The notes: a model not told the origin generated them from the sequence alone. A stretch of 64,000 nucleotides of DNA from Lineus longissimus (GCF_910592395.1 NC_088318.1:12524349-12588348), one strand, 5' to 3'; positions 25,601-38,982 are shown, counted from the first letter of the stretch. Program-made: numbers and translations.

Positions 25601-28600
25601 AAAAAAAGCTCGATTCAGACTTGTCGGAGGTTTTTCGAAATCTAAAAACCAGGGGTGCACATTTGTGTTGGCAAAAAATTATTTAAAAATTTCAAAAGCT
25701 CAGTCAAAACCACCTGAACTTCGATTGCCTTCAGACCAGAACGACAAGCAGATTTGCGAATGTTCGAGATTTGCATCAGCGAATTTACCCACTTTCTGAA
25801 AGCGTTTCCTGGCAGTATACTTATATCACATTTCATACCTTCATCATAATGTTATAAGCTTGGTGCAAAGCCAAGAAACCACAAGGTTATATTCTCCTTC
25901 GACTCATTTCATTGTGTCTACCGTTTCTTTCACACGTACTTTGCGTGGACGAACTGTACATCATCACATGTTACTGTTACACAAATGTACAGGTTTTCCC
26001 AACCAATCAGATTTGACGTTGCAGAAGCTTTCAGCAACAGGATGCCCGCGCACCTGGCGTAAGCTGCCGAATGATTGGCTCCGTGCCACTGGTTGTGGCG
26101 TCAAGTTACAGAACCCGTGAGTGGTTCCTGGCAGAAATTATCCAGGGCATCAAGGGCAATCTCAAAGACATTTGTGTTTTACGTTTCGTGATCTATTCCG
26201 AGTCACCATGGTCCAAAATGGTTGGCAAAATACATCCTTATGAATAAATATAGTGTTTTCATAATAGCGTCCATTAAAACGACATAGTCCCCTCCCTCGG
26301 TACAAGTGTTTTCAAGCAGTGCATGTGCTTTCCGGAATAATATTTCGTCATTGTGGATGGAATTCGTTCAGATAGCAAAGAATTCGACCGAGGCCATGTG
26401 AATCTTCGGTTTCCTTGCAGTCACAATTTTCCATGACATTTCCTAGATACTTATACATCACGGATGTTTTAGTAACCAAAACAGCTTCGTCAGCAATTTC
26501 TGCTGCCAATGATCCTCAGCCAAATGATTCCCAGGTGAAAATAAAATGTGGAATGGTCGTAGCATGTTCCCAATCTGGGAACATGCCTGGATTCCATTAG
26601 ATGTACATTCCCCTTGATAAAATTGTACCTGGACAACGACTATGATGATGTTTTAATGGAAAGTTGCTGTTGTTTCGTCTACGTTGTAGCCAAATTCTAT
26701 TGCAGTGCAATTTTTCGGTTGAGAGTCAGCCAAGAAAGGCAGGTTCCCGGACCAAATATCAGCAGGTTAGGGAGGACTGCTCTTGGATCACAAGTCCCCT
26801 TGCCTACCTTCAGAGTCAACAAACAACTGATAGAAGCATGAGTGTCACCAATCCACCGACTGATCTATAGTTACTGTAGCCAACTTTAAATACCCTGGAG
26901 TAAGGTTTTTCCGAGTCCCCGGGTAAGCAGCTCCACTGATTTCTTCCCTGAAACTGCATCACTGCCTAGACTGTTTACTTTACTTACATTGCGTCTTCGC
27001 ATCTGCAGGTATATCTGTACAAGCAGTAGGTCTCAATGTTTTGACCAAAGTCAATCAAAATAAATGTCTATCGTTTGCTCTGAATGAAAATATTATGCTT
27101 GCCGAGACAGGTCGAGCGTTGTTTTGGTTCGACCAGGCTAATTTGCATACGACTCCTTGGTAACGGCTACTGCAAATCAAGAGTGCTTCCTGGAAACTCA
27201 TCTAGATGTACATGGAGTATAAAGGCCTAGTTTTTTCGCCGGGTGCGTATCCAGGAATACAAGAAAGACATGGCAACGCAGAGAAATATCGCCCATGTGG
27301 TTCATTTTCATTTCATTAGCCCCACCCTCGGTATCCACGCCTGCTGGCTGTCGTTGGTGATCCCAGAAGGCATTCTCATAATCTCCAAATCCTGGCAGGG
27401 AGACTCCTCATTGCTTGGGACAAAAGGAGTTTTCTCTATAAACAAATGTAACCCCTGGACAGATATAACCGATAGCTACTATTCGGGAAGAATTCTTTCT
27501 CCTCTCATCGATGGATTCAACTGTCGATTTTGATCAGGAAGACCACCACTTGCGATCGCCGAAGGGCCATGCTCCTTCGTCTTTCAGCAGGGTACTTCCC
27601 ACTATCTCTTACTTTCAAGGAACCCGATCCGCCCAATCATATCTTAACAAGTGGCCCACCACCGACGATAGTACTGGCAGGGTCTTTATTTTCCTACTTG
27701 GTGATTCAATCTCGTGAAGCTTTAAAAACCGGCCCGAAGGCTTGTTCGTTGCTGATGAGTTCGCCAACCGTCCAGACGATCTCCGATGATTCATCGTTCC
27801 GTCTTGTTGTTTGTCTGGTCCACATCTCTCGCATGTTATTTCATGAACAGATGCTCACCTATGCCTTTAGAATTGATCAACAAGTCTTGGGGTCGATTCC
27901 ACCTCAAAAATAGTTGAACATCACGTGTCTAAAGCTCACGGTGTACACCAACGTACAGCAGAACTATGATGAAATTGGAATCATCTGCAAACTAAAATCA
28001 AGTCCTTTCCCTTCCTCTCGAATGTGCAAATTGCGAAACCTCGTACAGCCAATGAAAGACTGATCACAAGGTCGGCACTATGATGATTGGTCACCGACGA
28101 TCTGAGCACGTGTAGCGCCACTATCGCTACTTCCGGTTGCTCGGAAGTGTCACGTGTCATGTGATATCGTGATTTTCGCTCTTATAATGCTAAACCCTTG
28201 CGAGATTTACTGATCTTTGGTTCCAACACCAGCACTCACACGTTTCATACTGCAGGTGGTTTGCACCTTATTACCCCCTCCAAAGAAGATGGCGATGGTG
28301 GTATGAATTCGAGGCATTCGAACAATCTCGACGTTGAGGTATTCTCGATCCGGCCTTGTTTATCTCTGCGTCACGCTTGATAGTCTACATGTTTCTGCGG
28401 CTTCCATTCCATTTCTACCACAGGTGTCATGTTCTCCTAAAAACCAGGAGAACCGAACAGCTTATTTGATTCTGTAGGCCGACTTCTCCCACCAGCAGTT
28501 GGACCATATCAGGACCACGTGCTCGATGCCCGTGATCCCCGGATATGATCACTATGTACCATCGCCGAATATGCCAGTTGACATACTTGTACAACTGCTT

Positions 28601-29817
28601 CACCTAGCTGCACAGTGCCATCCTCGATTGCATTCCCTCAGAATGGCGCTTCACGAACTGCTGATTCTCCTCACATGGAAAGATGATCTAAAATGTGTAG
28701 CTCAGTCGTTTTTATATTTCAAATGATACTTTTTCCCCTTTCAGATACCTGTACTGGCAAATTTATTCCTAGCTGGTAGAGCGCGATTCAACAAATTCCA
28801 TATACAGATAAGATTAATCCGTATTCTTTCAGGCAGAAATATTGTTTGTTCTGTCACATCAAGTAACACAGCTATCCTCTTGTCTTTTCAGAAAAATTTC
28901 GCTCATACGGAAGCGTTTTTGGCGCATCAACATGGGAACAATGTCTCTTGGACCGAGCCATCCAGCTAGGGCTCAAGGCAGCCGCTCAACAGACCAGGGA
29001 ATTCCACTACACGCCATCCATCGCCCATATTCCACAGCCATATCAACAAACTGCTCCTCTAGAACTCACTGCTCACACCTCCATTATTTCCCTGCCGCAG
29101 TCCGATGAAGATTATTCCATGTCGAGTGACGGGGAAAGGTCGAGGAACAACCGGTGTAAGGGAATGAGGGACTCAACCCGCGCGGTGAAAATCAACGAAA
29201 TCATTGCTCAACACTCCGGGGACGTGAAGAGTCTGAGCGATGCAGAGGACGACACCGATTCCAGCTCAGGGGAGCCGCATATTTGCACAGTCTGCGGAAA
29301 AACATACAGCACGTCCAGCAACCTCGCGCGTCATCGTCAGACGCATCGAAGCCTCAGCGACAAGAAGGCAAGGAAGTGTCCACACTGCGAGAAGGTCTAC
29401 GTCTCCATGCCGGCGTACAGTATGCACGTGCGCACGCATAACCAAGGTTGCGAGTGCTCATTCTGCGGCAAGCGTTTCAGTCGACCATGGTTGCTTCAAG
29501 GTCACATTCGTACCCACACAGGGGAAAAGCCGTTCAAGTGTCCAATCTGCTCCAAGGCGTTTGCCGACAAGTCCAATCTCCGTGCTCACATTCAGACCCA
29601 CTCCAACGAGAAACCATACGTCTGCGGTCGATGCGGAAAAGCTTTCGCGCTGAAGAGCTACCTCTACAAACACGAGGAATCCTCCTGCATGAGGGGGCAA
29701 CGTTTCAACGACCGAAACTCTAGCCCGAGCGAGGAGCGGGAGTCCCTACCAGGACCAGCGTCAGACAGAGAATCGAATCCTGGAGATTCCCCGGAACGCA
29801 AGATGAGGCAATGCTGA
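22607..29817 (+). CDS. scrt: Scratch-family C2H2 zinc-finger transcriptional repressor
   Basis: Two exons, 22607-22691 and 28892-29817, joined in phase 1 through GTAAGT and TTTTCAG; 336 aa. Exon 1 supplies the SNAG repressor motif at the N-terminus (MPRSFLF), which in this family recruits corepressors. Exon 2 gives a linker, an acidic Ser-rich stretch (about 140-155) and five zinc fingers: C160/C163/H176/H180, C191/C194/H207/H211, C217/C220/H233/H237, C245/C248/H261/H265, and a last finger C273/C276/H289/C294 of C2HC type. The finger 3-5 sequences [28 protein letters not shown] and [15 protein letters not shown] are diagnostic of Scratch rather than Snail. Family members bind E-box DNA and act in neural differentiation. 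Tail 297-336 is Ser/Pro/Arg-rich. A spliced SNAG exon far from the finger exon is the known family structure. Confidence 0.95.
22692..28891 (+). other. 6.2-kb intron of scratch
   Basis: Phase-1 intron with GTAAGT donor and CTTTTCAG acceptor. No supported exon inside; open frames at 24054-24532 (minus) and 27243-27913 (plus) have no recognisable domain. It contains a near-perfect hairpin at 26562-26586 and a compact GC-rich block at 28100-28150 with a CACGTG E-box and an ACTTCCGG ETS-type motif. Enhancers are plausible in such an intron, but nothing here proves one. Confidence 0.7.
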
Positions 29818-32800
29818 GGAGGAGGCCAAAGGTGATGCAGAGTCGTCACGAGTGCATTGTTTCTCAAAGATGTCATGACGATTTTGTCATGACGTCACGA
29901 GGTAAACAAGAGGCACAGCAGCTGGTAAGGTGGACGCCACTTTGAATAATTCCATGTGTAACCACATTCCTTTGTGCGTTTTGCACGAATGTGGAAGTGA
30001 CCATCGATATCTGAACCTGTCTCACCAGTCATGGGGCCATATCCAGAGATGTGTGTTGTTATTCAGATCATTTTGACGCCAGATGACGCTCGTGCTAGAA
30101 CACAGGCGCATGAACATCAAGAGCCAATCAATCACTTAAGCACTATGAATTCGATATGCTATATGCACTAGATCGATCACCAAATCAATTTGATCAAAAC
30201 ACCAGCAGAACTAACAACCAACACTCATCGATAGATGTGTTTGTGACTAGACTTTGGTGGTGAATGCCTGGTCAACCATACTGAAATACAAGTACATGAC
30301 CAGTTGTCTTAAAAAGTGTTGTTGACATATACTCTGGCATGGTGAGACAAGGTTTATGCTCGTCACGTTAGGTTTTTGGTTAAAAGTTATAAACATACTT
30401 ATTCCCGCCAAGAATGTTACCCACACTACCAGTCAACCTGTTTCTCTTGGCCAAGGATGGTTTAGCATATTTTCTCTTGGGAGTTTCAAATGAACTGAAA
30501 AACATCTTTTACCAAAAACCGACGCAACGAGAGTCACTTCAAATCATACATGACCAAATATTTTTACTAAATCGTGTAGAAATATTGTGTACATAGAATA
30601 TTTTGTAATTCAACATCATTTTGTGTAATCTCAAAATCAATCATCATCAAGTCACTGATAATTTATTTTAATTTATTCATTTTTAATGCTTGGTTTAAGT
30701 TTGGTCGCGAGTGTGTCGATAGTTATTTAAGTTAATTTATTCGTTTAAATATTGTCTTATATTCTGCGTCTTCTTATGGGTAGTATAGCATGATAACATT
30801 GTTCTCCATTTCAGTACATTTTCGAACCAAAATAATGATGTTTGTTAGGTTGCTCAAACAAAGCCTAGATTACAGGCTGTTTTTGGTGTTTAGGGGAGCT
30901 CCTACCAGCAAAGTCAACAGGGCTATTGTGCTTTTTCTCTAACTTGTCCTCCGATCGGGTCAGAGAAAAAATATGAAATCACGCTCAGCAATTCGTCTGT
31001 GTGCCCACGAACATTTCACTATAAATCATGATCGCTGGTCGAAGCGACAAAAATCGCTCGTTTGCGGGATGATGTAGCCCTCCTTTCTGCACAGTGATGA
31101 ACCAGTCTTCAACAAAACGCCCTTTAGCCTTAGGCTACGGTAACTTGACAGAGACCAACCACGTACATGATGTGTCCAAGCTCAACCCCTGTCAACCATC
31201 ATCCAGCTCCGATCACCCTTAGAAATGCCCTAAATTACTTACTGCTTCCAAAATAAACATCCTTTGGGGTGCCCAACCATGAGTGGAGGACTTAATTCGC
31301 ATTAAAAGCCCCAAATTACTTTTTTTTCTTCAATATAAACAAGCTAGGGTGAAAACTTTAACATTTTCTGAGCATGATTAAACGACAAAATATGCGTTCT
31401 CTAAAAAAAACTCCTGCAACTGTCAGTCTTCCAGTGATTCCAACTGTGAGGCATGTTTTATTAGCATCTTCATCCTTCCGCGCGCCTAGTCGCGTGTCCC
31501 GACCAAATATGGTCGTGCCCTGGGGTCACCTTCATTGGCGTCTGGTAGTCATCATACCACTGACTACAGGTATCATTTTTCAATCCATGCATTACGAAGT
31601 CATGTACCGGTATGCACTTCTGACGGAACCTGTGCAGAGTTTAGATGTCAACAAACATAAAGTTGAGGATGTCTGGCTGATAATGTATATCAGTGCTCTG
31701 CCTATCGTATGCTTGACTTGATCTGTCGTCGCCACTGGCGGCGATCGTCTTGCACTTACTCGTAAGGCAAAGAGAAGTTTCGGTGACGTGGCCTGATATT
31801 AAACTTGCAAAAGTACCAGTGATATGCTCTGCTCTATCATGCATCATTGAAGGTCTATATTTGCAGAACAAATAAAGATAAGGAGAGCAATTCTAGGATA
31901 TTTGGCAACCATTTTGGATTTTGGTGGCCATTTTGGGTTTGAGTCAGAATCCAGGGTAGCCCATTTTGAAAGTATTGTTTCAGCGAGACCGAGAGAAAAT
32001 TGACCTGGATTAGAAAAACTGGGACCTTCGACATTTCACAAATATAATGAGATGCAGTGGTTTCTCCTTGTTGGTATTAAATGACCTACACCACCATGGT
32101 GACGCCCCTCTCAGGTTTATACAAAATGACTGTTGAACTTTGTGTTGCACGCGAAAATTAACCTCATCAATTCCCACGGCTAGGACCTGGTTCCGCCCTT
32201 GTCAAATGTTTACAAGATGGCTGACACCATCCTGTGAGCGATTTCCTACCTGTCTTTGTTCAGTCTCAGTCAGAACTAAGAAGTTCTTGGACTTATTTTG
32301 CGGCATGTACAATATCTCACCTGGCCGTTATCCGATGCCCGATTGACTCATCTTTTGTATCTGCTCACAGAACCCTATCCACCTCGAAAAAAGCATGTTC
32401 GTCTGCTGCAACATGTCCAGGTATATCCAATACATCATAGCTGACAGTTGTGGTTGTCCTTTCCTGCCTCAGATTGTAGTGTCGAGTGTCTATCCTGATC
32501 CAGTCTAAAAGGAGAAGCATCCCGCTGCACTTCACCAGAAACAATTTCTTGTCATTCAGAATCCAACGCCATTACATCAGCCTCATTTCGCACATGGCAA
32601 GGCCAACCAATGGGTGGCAGTCTCGGAGGGATAATGGGTATCATGAGAAGATGACAAATAGGTTGGCCTTGCACTATCCCAAAGCACATTATTCTCCTCC
32701 ATCACTTAGAAATCGCCGATTTAATTCCAATTTACCACTTAAGATGGCCATGTCGCCTAGGGTGATTTATAACTGGAACACTAGAGGCGCACTATCACTA

Positions 32801-33120
32801 CTTCCGGTCACCCGTCAAAGGTGACGTCCAAAACTGTTTTGCTATGGGGTAACTCAGCCTGGCCGAAATGAACCACATATTGGCATTAAAAACGCAGGTG
32901 GTGTCACTCTCTGGTCCTCAACATATGGAAACTCCATACGTCCGGTTCGCTTTTTTCTATCTGGTTGATTTCGAGTAACATGAAACCTCAATACCTGAGA
33001 AATGAGAGTATCATGACTCTCGCTTCTCAATCCACTCAGCGCATCAAATACTTACCTTGGTCTTATCAGACGTTCACAAACCCACACAATTCATCATTTC
33101 GTTCATTCTCATAGCTTTTT
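29818..33120 (+). other. Likely 3' UTR of scratch and intergenic DNA
   Basis: AT-rich sequence after the scratch stop, with no further exon recognised. Candidate poly(A) hexamers AATAAA occur at 31252-31257 and 31871-31876. Between 32100 and 32830 several short plus-strand open frames exist, but none shows a domain. Confidence 0.45.
31252..31257 (+). promoter_or_regulatory. Candidate poly(A) signal of scratch
   Basis: AATAAA about 1.4 kb after the scratch stop codon. A second hexamer lies at 31871-31876. Which of them, if either, is used cannot be told from sequence. Confidence 0.3.
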
Positions 33121-33124
33121 TTGG

Positions 33125-34420
33125 AAATTGACATTCATCAATATGATATCCACCGCCCTTCACTCATTCATTTGTCATTTATCACTACAGTTTATAGCCA
33201 TCAGCCTTCACCCATATGACATCTATCATCCCAATTCACAGCCATCAGCCTTCACCCATTTGACACCCATCATCCCAATTCACAGCCATTTAACCGTCAC
33301 CCATTTCTCATTCATTTATCACTCCCGTTCATAGCCATCAGCCTTCACCCATTGACATTTATCATCCCAATTCACAGCCATTAACAGTTCCCTATTTAAA
33401 ACCCATCATCCCAATACAGATCCATTTGGTGTCATTCATCATTCCCATTCACATTCGTCAACAACCACCCATTTACATCTTTTCACATTCACCAACCTCC
33501 ACCCGACCCACATGCACTACCCTAATTCACATACATCAACTGCCACCCGTTTCATAATTCACCTATTTGTTATTCATATTTCTTAACCTTCAACCCCTTT
33601 TGACACTGGTCATCCTTATGCACGTTTATCAACAGTCGCCCATTCAATAGACACATTCATATACCTATTTGACAATCATCATCTCAATTCACATCCATCA
33701 ACCTACATCCATTTGACATTACATTCATCAACTCTCACCAATTGGATAATCATCATCCCAATTCACATCAATAAACCTTCATCCATTTGACATTACATTC
33801 ATCAACTGTCACCAATTGGATAATCATCATCTCAATTCACATCAATAAACCTTCATCCATTTGACATTACATTCATCAACTGTCACCAATTGGATAATCA
33901 TCATCCCAATTCACATCCATAAACCTTCATCCATTTGACATTACATTCATCAACTGTCACCAACTTGACAATCGTCATCCCAATTCACATCCATAAACCT
34001 TCATCCATTTGACATCACATTCATCAACTGTCACCAATTGGATAATCATCATCCCAATTCACATCCATAAACCTTCATCCATTTGACATCACATTCTTCA
34101 ACTGCCACCAACTCATCCCAATTCACATCCATAAACCTTCATCCATTTGACATTACATTCATCAACTGCCACCAACTTGACAATCGTCATCCCAATTCAC
34201 ATCCATAAACCTACATCCATTTGACATCACATTCATCAACTGTCACCAATTGGATAATCATCATCCCAATTCACATCCATAAACCTTCATCCATTTGACA
34301 TTACATTCATCAACTGCCACCAACTTGACAATCGTCATCCCAATTCACATCCATAAACCTTCATCAATTTGACATCAGATTCATCAACTGTCACCAATTT
34401 GACAATCCTACTTCTCATTC
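33125..34420. repeat. Minisatellite, 74-bp unit with degenerate left half
   Basis: From about 33650 to 34400 a 74-bp unit repeats roughly ten times; it contains TTCATCAACTGTCACCAATT, GATAATCATCATCCCAATTC and CATAAACCTTCATCCATTTG. Unit starts at 33724 and 33798 give the period. From 33125 to 33650 a shorter, more diverged relative repeats CCCAATTCACAGCCATC and CTTCACCCATTTGAC. Some right-hand copies are internally deleted. The strand is strongly purine/pyrimidine skewed, with few G. Confidence 0.9.
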
Positions 34421-34536
34421 ATCATTCAAGGTGCCTTTGTTTACCGCGTTGGGAACACTTCCTAGTTTTCTTTCCTTTCTGTGCGTGGTGTCCTTTTTAA
34501 CTCATGCCACATTGCAAACATATCCCTAGCATCTGA

Positions 34537-34581
34537 GCAATCTTTTCCTCAGTGACCCAACTCCCTGCACATGAAGCAACA
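34537..34581 (-). pseudogene. Possible decayed CCHC zinc-knuckle fragment
   Basis: On the minus strand a CX2CX4HX4C pattern can be read (CFMCRELGH, stop, GKDC). The stop replaces the position after His where retroelement gag knuckles often carry an aromatic residue. It is a short match with no long flanking frame, so it is suggestive of an old gag remnant only. Confidence 0.25.
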
Positions 34582-35069
34582 TCTTGTTACGGGGCATTTT
34601 TGTCTAACAGAATACTGAATAAATGTGTCTCTTTCTTATGGTTTGACAGTACATTTGCAATGATTTTTTGCCGAAATTGCTAATGGCGTAGCCGTGGCTG
34701 CATGCCTTCCCTCACATTTTATAAAAAGATAACTTATTTGTGCAAGGACTGTCGCCTCTACCACCACCTGAGATCTGCATAAACATCCTAGAGATGTGTT
34801 TTCGAAGATAACTGCTCGCATTGATGTGAAAGACGATCCAGGCCATGTGCATGCTTCTGGATTCCCGACCAGTGACTCACAAAAGCGTGTATTTCTCGAG
34901 CCACATGTGAATTTGCCAGGGACCTCTTGTGCATTTTGTGCAGGTATCTTTCTTCCCAGGTATATTTTCCTGTCAGTTTTAATTTTCAAAAACTACACGT
35001 CTCTGTCTGGTTGCGCCTGCAACACATTGCATTCGTGCGTGCACCATCAGTTGATGCAACTTATGGTTA

Positions 35070-35365
35070 ACCCACTCCACTCTACTTCTCCCGAAATTGA
35101 ATGACCAAACGACCTAACTCCACCTATTTCTCCCAAAATGGAAAATAAATAACGATAACACGCCACCTTACTACTCCCAAAATGGAAAAACATGAAGACT
35201 ACACTCCACCCTACTGCTCCCAAAATGGAAAAACGTAATGACTGCACTCCACCCTACTGCTCCCAAAATGGAAAAACGTAATGACTGCACTCCACCCTAC
35301 TACTTCTCCCAATTTGGAAAGACGTAACTACACTCCACCCTACTTCTTCCAGATTGGAAAGACGT
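35070..35365. repeat. 43-bp tandem repeat
   Basis: About six copies of a unit containing CTACTGCTCCCAAAATGGAA and ACGTAATGACTGCACTCCAC; outer copies are diverged and shortened, with CTTCTCCCAATTTGGAAAGA variants on the right. Confidence 0.8.
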
Positions 35366-38300
35366 TACGACTGGGCCAAGTCCCCATACCAAATGAAATA
35401 GTGATGTGAGATGTTTTTCATGGATTAACGAAGACTGGTTCATCACTGTGCGGAACCGTTGAGCCATTTAACGTAGTTACCTTCTGGAGAGTCAAAGCCC
35501 CCGAACGCTTTTTGTAAGAGAGTCTGTCTCCGCTGGCTTATGTCTCCTTGCCAAATGTCAATGTAACATGGCCGGGTAATGTGCAATACAAAAGGCATTT
35601 TTGCAACCGTTACGAAGAGCTACAAACGGCGAAGTACGAAGTTTGTGATTGTAATTCATCGGAGACAATTCCCCCGACTCTTCCGTCTGGTGACCGATGA
35701 AAATCGGCGTTCGTAGATGTTGCGAAGCATGCCTAATATCCCAATGGCTATATTTATGTGTGAAAGATCGATGCTGTATATAGGCTTAGTTTAGACTCTA
35801 TTAGGGCCTACTGGGTGTCACTAATTGCAGGTGCTTTCTTGCGGAAGACTTACAAATCGGTCTCAAGTTTCCAGGAATGAAGGTGATCGAAACTGGAGAT
35901 ATCAAATGTGACTTTTTTAACCTGGCGTCAGTAAATCGATACCTTGGTACAAGAGCGATTCCAGACCTGCAGATAATTTGAAGTCGTAATTAAAAAATAA
36001 GACGACCATGAAGAGGGATTGATTTCTTACAGAACGAGGTTTCCTCTCGATCGTCATCACCAAGGTCGACGACGTTGTTTGTTGTCCTGTGTGCTTATCA
36101 TTATTAGACTCCGAGGTAGTCCATTTCGTCATCCTAACTACACCTCCTCTTAGGGGAGGGACGAGACCAGTCCACTGCGGCAGGAGTGTAGGCTCATCGT
36201 AATAGGTCTTTGTGCATGCATGGTGTAGCTAGATGATCTACATGTATTTGGATCAATTTGATTTGATGTATAGTTCTAATTTATGTTTTAATTTATTTCT
36301 TGTGCATCTAGCGGGTAGATTGATTTGTTTCTATTTCTATGCCGCAGCAGCAACTGTCGGGTGACTTCGCAAGGTTCTTCGTTGTGTGATGTGCAACTGC
36401 AAGTGTTGGGCGTTTTAAAGGGGTCCGCGTTCGGATTGACTGATGGCTTAGGGATATAGAAATTCAGTTATAGGGAAGTTATCATGCATGCAAATTGGGT
36501 GATACTTCTTGATACCAGCCGCCACTGCACAATTTCACAGCAAATATCTTGAAAAGGCACCTGATAATGATCTCCGACTGTCTTTCGTAATTTTGTACAT
36601 TGTATGGATCTCTTTTAGTACAAGTTCTATCATTAACATGAAAATGGGACAGAATAGTGTAGATTGCGAATCTTTATCACCTCGTTCATGCCGAGATTCT
36701 CTTACAAGAAAGCTTCCATTGGGAAATACACGTACAAATCTACCGAATGCATAACAAAAGGACACCGTCTTACGTCAGGGTATATCGGTCTTATACATTT
36801 CTACATTTCTACATATACATATTGTACTTGAAGGTCAATTGTCATCACGTTGACATGCCATGTTACATCCTAACATAACCAGTGCTTTTCAATATACTCC
36901 GCCTGGTGTCGATATTTTATTTATGCCGCAGGAGTAAAACGCCTGATCTCAGCTTAGCCTTGTCACTGTAAAGTGGAAGCTTCTACGTGTATTTGTATTT
37001 ACGGGTGGCACAGAGAAAAACAAACATGTAGACGAATGGCGTGGCTTTCAATGTAAGAAAAAACAAATAACGATTGACAATTTGACCATTTTTCATTTTC
37101 CATTCTTCAGCTTTAATATGTCTGTTAATAGTGCTCAATAATCCATTCTTTATATATTATTGTTGATTTATTCCTTCCTTATTTTTCTTGCATAAACAAC
37201 ACATATATACATTTGCTTGTATCAATTTCATTTTCCAATAACATCACTGTTTTCACTCATTATGTATGTTATTTGCTCAATTGCATTTTTCATATCCATC
37301 TAAAAATCACCATGTAAACTACAATTTTCATCATTTTCTTTCTGTGTAGTGCAATTTCGTGATAATTTATCACTCTGGGGCCTCGTTGTTGGAAACAGAT
37401 TTTGTCACGAATGCTGATTCTGCTTACTGGTAGTATTCAAATTGTCCCTTCGAATGGCTTTGTTGGTGCTAGAAGTGCGTGCGTGTGGTGGAACATTGTG
37501 TACTGTGCAAAAATATAAAAATTGTGCATTGTATAAAAATGTAACGAAACTGTTAAACTGCTTCAAATAACGTTTTGGTGCTTGTCAATTTTAGAATGCA
37601 GATTTTTGTCAGGTGCTTTCAAAAACCCCAGTGGTACTTTTTTAATTCTCTGGTCCCGGGTTGAGCGCTAAATAGTATCTGCACTTGAACAAGTTTCGAA
37701 AAAAACTCATTTTTAGTGGCGTAATTTCTATGTTTTAACTGTGTCATTCATTTTTGATTGCACGGAACTTCTAATGCGGCAAAACTATGACGTTATGCAA
37801 TTAATATATACACGTACATATTTAACTAATAATCTTTATTAACCAGAGTTTAGAGTAGATAATATATTTTGCAAACCATGTATCTATGTGCAGTAATAAT
37901 TGAGCTTTTTGAAAATAATATTTTTGTGCAGTTTTATACCTGTGTCCACGAACCATGGCGAACTCATTTGTATGTTATAATACCGCTAGGCTTGATTTTT
38001 TAACTGCAAAGATTTTAAAAGTCAACATCACTATATGGAAAGTAGTATTAGGCCTTTAAACAGGCAAACTCGAAGCTCCCAAGAGTGCTGCTTTGCATGA
38101 TTTTCCACATTTTAGCGAAAATGTAGGTAGTCGCTCAACCGCGGTGTACATCCTGACTCTCATGCGTTTGCCTCACCACTATCGTGAAAGCGATCTCAAA
38201 ACATTGCAGGTCAAGATGGTATATTATGAAACCGTATATTATAGGTCTTGTGTAAAATTCGATTCTCACTAAATTTCAGACTAACTTTTCGTACGATTTC

Positions 38301-38880
38301 TCGCTTTCACAATCATCATTCATTCATTCAGTATGATAATACACTAGCTAATAACTAAAGAATAAGATTTTTACCGCAAATATTTTGTATACTATTTTGT
38401 ATACGGCATTGAGTGTAAATATTTTACGATGTATATGTACTTGAACATTCAACATTTTTTTATGCGTTAATTCATTATCATCATTTTGCATTGTAACTTT
38501 TGCGCGCCATTGCAACCCATTTTTCTACTGGAATCGACCACGACGAAAACGTCTGGATGTGTCTTAAATATGAATTTTGTACGACTTTGTCTTTTGTACG
38601 ATTTTGAATAAAAATGCTGACGATTTGTATGAAATTGTTATTCGGCTTTTTTCTGCGAAAGGATGTGTTCTTACTCGACCACTTGTATGGAGGAGAACTA
38701 AATAAAAAAATCAGTGTGTGCGATCTTTTTGGAAATTGACTACTGGCCCATAAAACGAAAATGATAGTCGTTTTCAAAAGTGTTATCCACAGCAAATCTA
38801 TTAGTGACATTCGCACTAAATTTTTCTTCTTCTACTTCTTCTAATACTAGAGAACAGTCGTCTGAGACTATGTCCAGATG
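35366..38880. other. AT-rich intergenic stretch before the CRAL-TRIO pair
   Basis: No exon recognised. It contains one copy of the SINE-like family (36107-36190), a segment similar to 20468-20560 (36866-36950) and a segment similar to 25085-25155 (38173-38218). Very AT-rich between 37000 and 38500. Confidence 0.5.
36107..36190 (-). repeat. SINE-like dispersed repeat, copy 1
   Basis: One of four copies of a short family that on the minus strand reads CTCC..GCAGTGGACYGGYCTCGT, then a variable hairpin, then GGATGACGAAATGGA and finally CTCGGAGTC. Other copies: 48631-48713, 52743-52850, 53506-53589. Confidence 0.6.
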
Positions 38881-38927
38881 CACACATGGTACAAGCCAAG
38901 TTGGTGTAAAAGGCTACATCTATTGTT

Positions 38928-38933
38928 TTTATT
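38928..38933 (-). promoter_or_regulatory. Poly(A) signal of gene D
   Basis: AATAAA on the minus strand about 50 nt after the gene D stop; the same hexamer lies at 51180-51185 after gene E, in matching context. Confidence 0.6.
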
Positions 38934-38982
38934 CGTATTATTCTCTCGCACCCATGTTCGGCAAAATTTTCCTTCCTCGCTA

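Noticed and set aside
27243-27913. Plus-strand open frames (up to 127 codons) in the scratch intron
   Set aside because: Overlapping frames without domain similarity; the direct SNAG-to-finger splice is already in phase and leaves no need for an extra exon.
33650-34400. CRISPR-like regularly spaced repeats
   Set aside because: Whole 74-bp units are repeated with no unique spacers, in a eukaryotic context; it is a minisatellite.
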